DNA of 5,487 nt from Alphaproteobacteria bacterium (GTDB lineage Bacteria; Pseudomonadota; Alphaproteobacteria; Rs-D84). A program made the translations under genes and the position numbers. The DNA is taken from NCBI GenBank assembly GCA_017936185.1, contig JAGBGA010000053.1, positions 1 to 5,487 of the forward strand, read 5' to 3'. Numbering within the stretch: position 1 is the stretch's first letter; each line of letters begins with the position of its first letter. The notes beneath the pieces were generated by a model, which saw only the letters and a list, made by a program, of their open reading frames with translations, was not told where the DNA came from and searched no databases. Below, piece by piece: positions 5,166 through 5,487 of this stretch.

Positions 5166-5487
5166 TATCGCGTAATATTTGGTCATAAAAGTATTCGCCG
5201 TTTGATTTCATTTCTTGGAAATTAACGCCCGGACTGGAAACAAGACTTTCCACCGTCGGCATTGGTTGGTTGTTTGCCGCGGCGCGCAAAGAATTCACAA
5301 TCGCATTACGTTCGGCGGCGTGAATTATCTTGCCATCATCGGTCAAGTATGTTGTGTCCGTCAAACCGTCAATTCCATGTTCGCCATCAACACCATGTGC
5401 CAACCTGTATGTCGCAAAAAGGTGCGCACCACCCTGTGAAAAATAACTTGGGTACATGTCAATAGAATTATCATATGCGTACTTTGA
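5119..5487 (-). CDS. Unrecognised protein, C-terminal 122 residues; N-terminus beyond window
   Basis: The minus-strand frame ending in the stop at 5119-5121 is open to the right edge. An ATG at 5457 exists, but the ten codons before it (S-K-Y-A-Y-D-N-S-I-D) are also open and no ribosome binding site precedes it, so the true start is probably outside. Visible sequence: an aromatic stretch (M-Y-P-S-Y-F), a glycine/aspartate-rich part (H-G-V-D-G-E-H-G-I-D-G-L), a probable helix (A-A-E-R-N-A-I-V-N-S-L-R-A-A-A) and a strongly basic tail (R-D-I-K-R-L-M-K-Q-N-P-K-H). I see no membrane segment and recognise no family. It converges on the helicase gene, and the two coding ends overlap by 47 bp. That it is a real gene rests on its length, the continuous frame and the lack of any other coding candidate to the right of 5165. 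Confidence 0.72.
   Translation of the reverse strand, partial: SKYAYDNSIDMYPSYFSQGGAHLFATYRLAHGVDGEHGIDGLTDTTYLTDDGKIIHAAERNAIVNSLRAAANNQPMPTVESLVSSPGVNFQEMKSNGEYFYDQILRDIKRLMKQNPKHANQK

Noticed and set aside
110..5200. Shared word gtattcgccgt at 110-120 and near 5190-5200
   Set aside because: Only 11 bases, in unrelated reading contexts (A-N-T-F versus N-G-E-Y-F), and it does not extend on either side. Most likely chance.

Overview
The window is bacterial. It holds one very long, incomplete surface-protein gene on the minus strand (from 3576 leftward, off the left edge). To its right lie a tRNA gene with its own promoter and terminator, a divergent Pif1-like DNA helicase gene on the plus strand, and the 3' part of an unrecognised minus-strand gene that enters from the right edge and overlaps the helicase end tail-to-tail. 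Moderate GC, Shine-Dalgarno and sigma-70-like signals, an encoded CCA tail and an intrinsic terminator all fit a bacterium. The style of the repeat protein and of the tRNA resembles uncultured, probably host-associated, Alphaproteobacteria. That placement is inferred from memory of such proteins, not shown by the sequence.

Region 1-3576 (minus) is a single open frame of 1192 codons with no stop, easy to miss because its end lies outside the window. It encodes a signal peptide, a cysteine-rich EGF-like head, and then about ten InlB B-type (Listeria-Bacteroides, Flg_new) repeats. Three short cysteine-rich modules with a shared C-x-x-G-[YH] core are inserted between some of the later repeats. 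It is an exported, probably surface-displayed or secreted adhesin-like protein.

Region 3577-3890 is regulatory and RNA. It holds the ribosome binding site and a candidate promoter of the repeat protein, a strong hairpin terminator (3688-3717), a CAT-anticodon tRNA (3724-3800) and a good tRNA promoter (3810-3837). The rest is AT-rich DNA ahead of the helicase.

Region 3891-5165 (plus) is a complete 424-residue helicase of the Pif1/RecD-like SF1B group with all core motifs. Region 5119-5487 (minus) is the C-terminal part of an unknown protein. The genes do not form one operon and no common pathway is evident. The helicase is chromosome-maintenance machinery, the tRNA is housekeeping, and the repeat protein faces outward. 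I see no CRISPR array, transposase or phage module.
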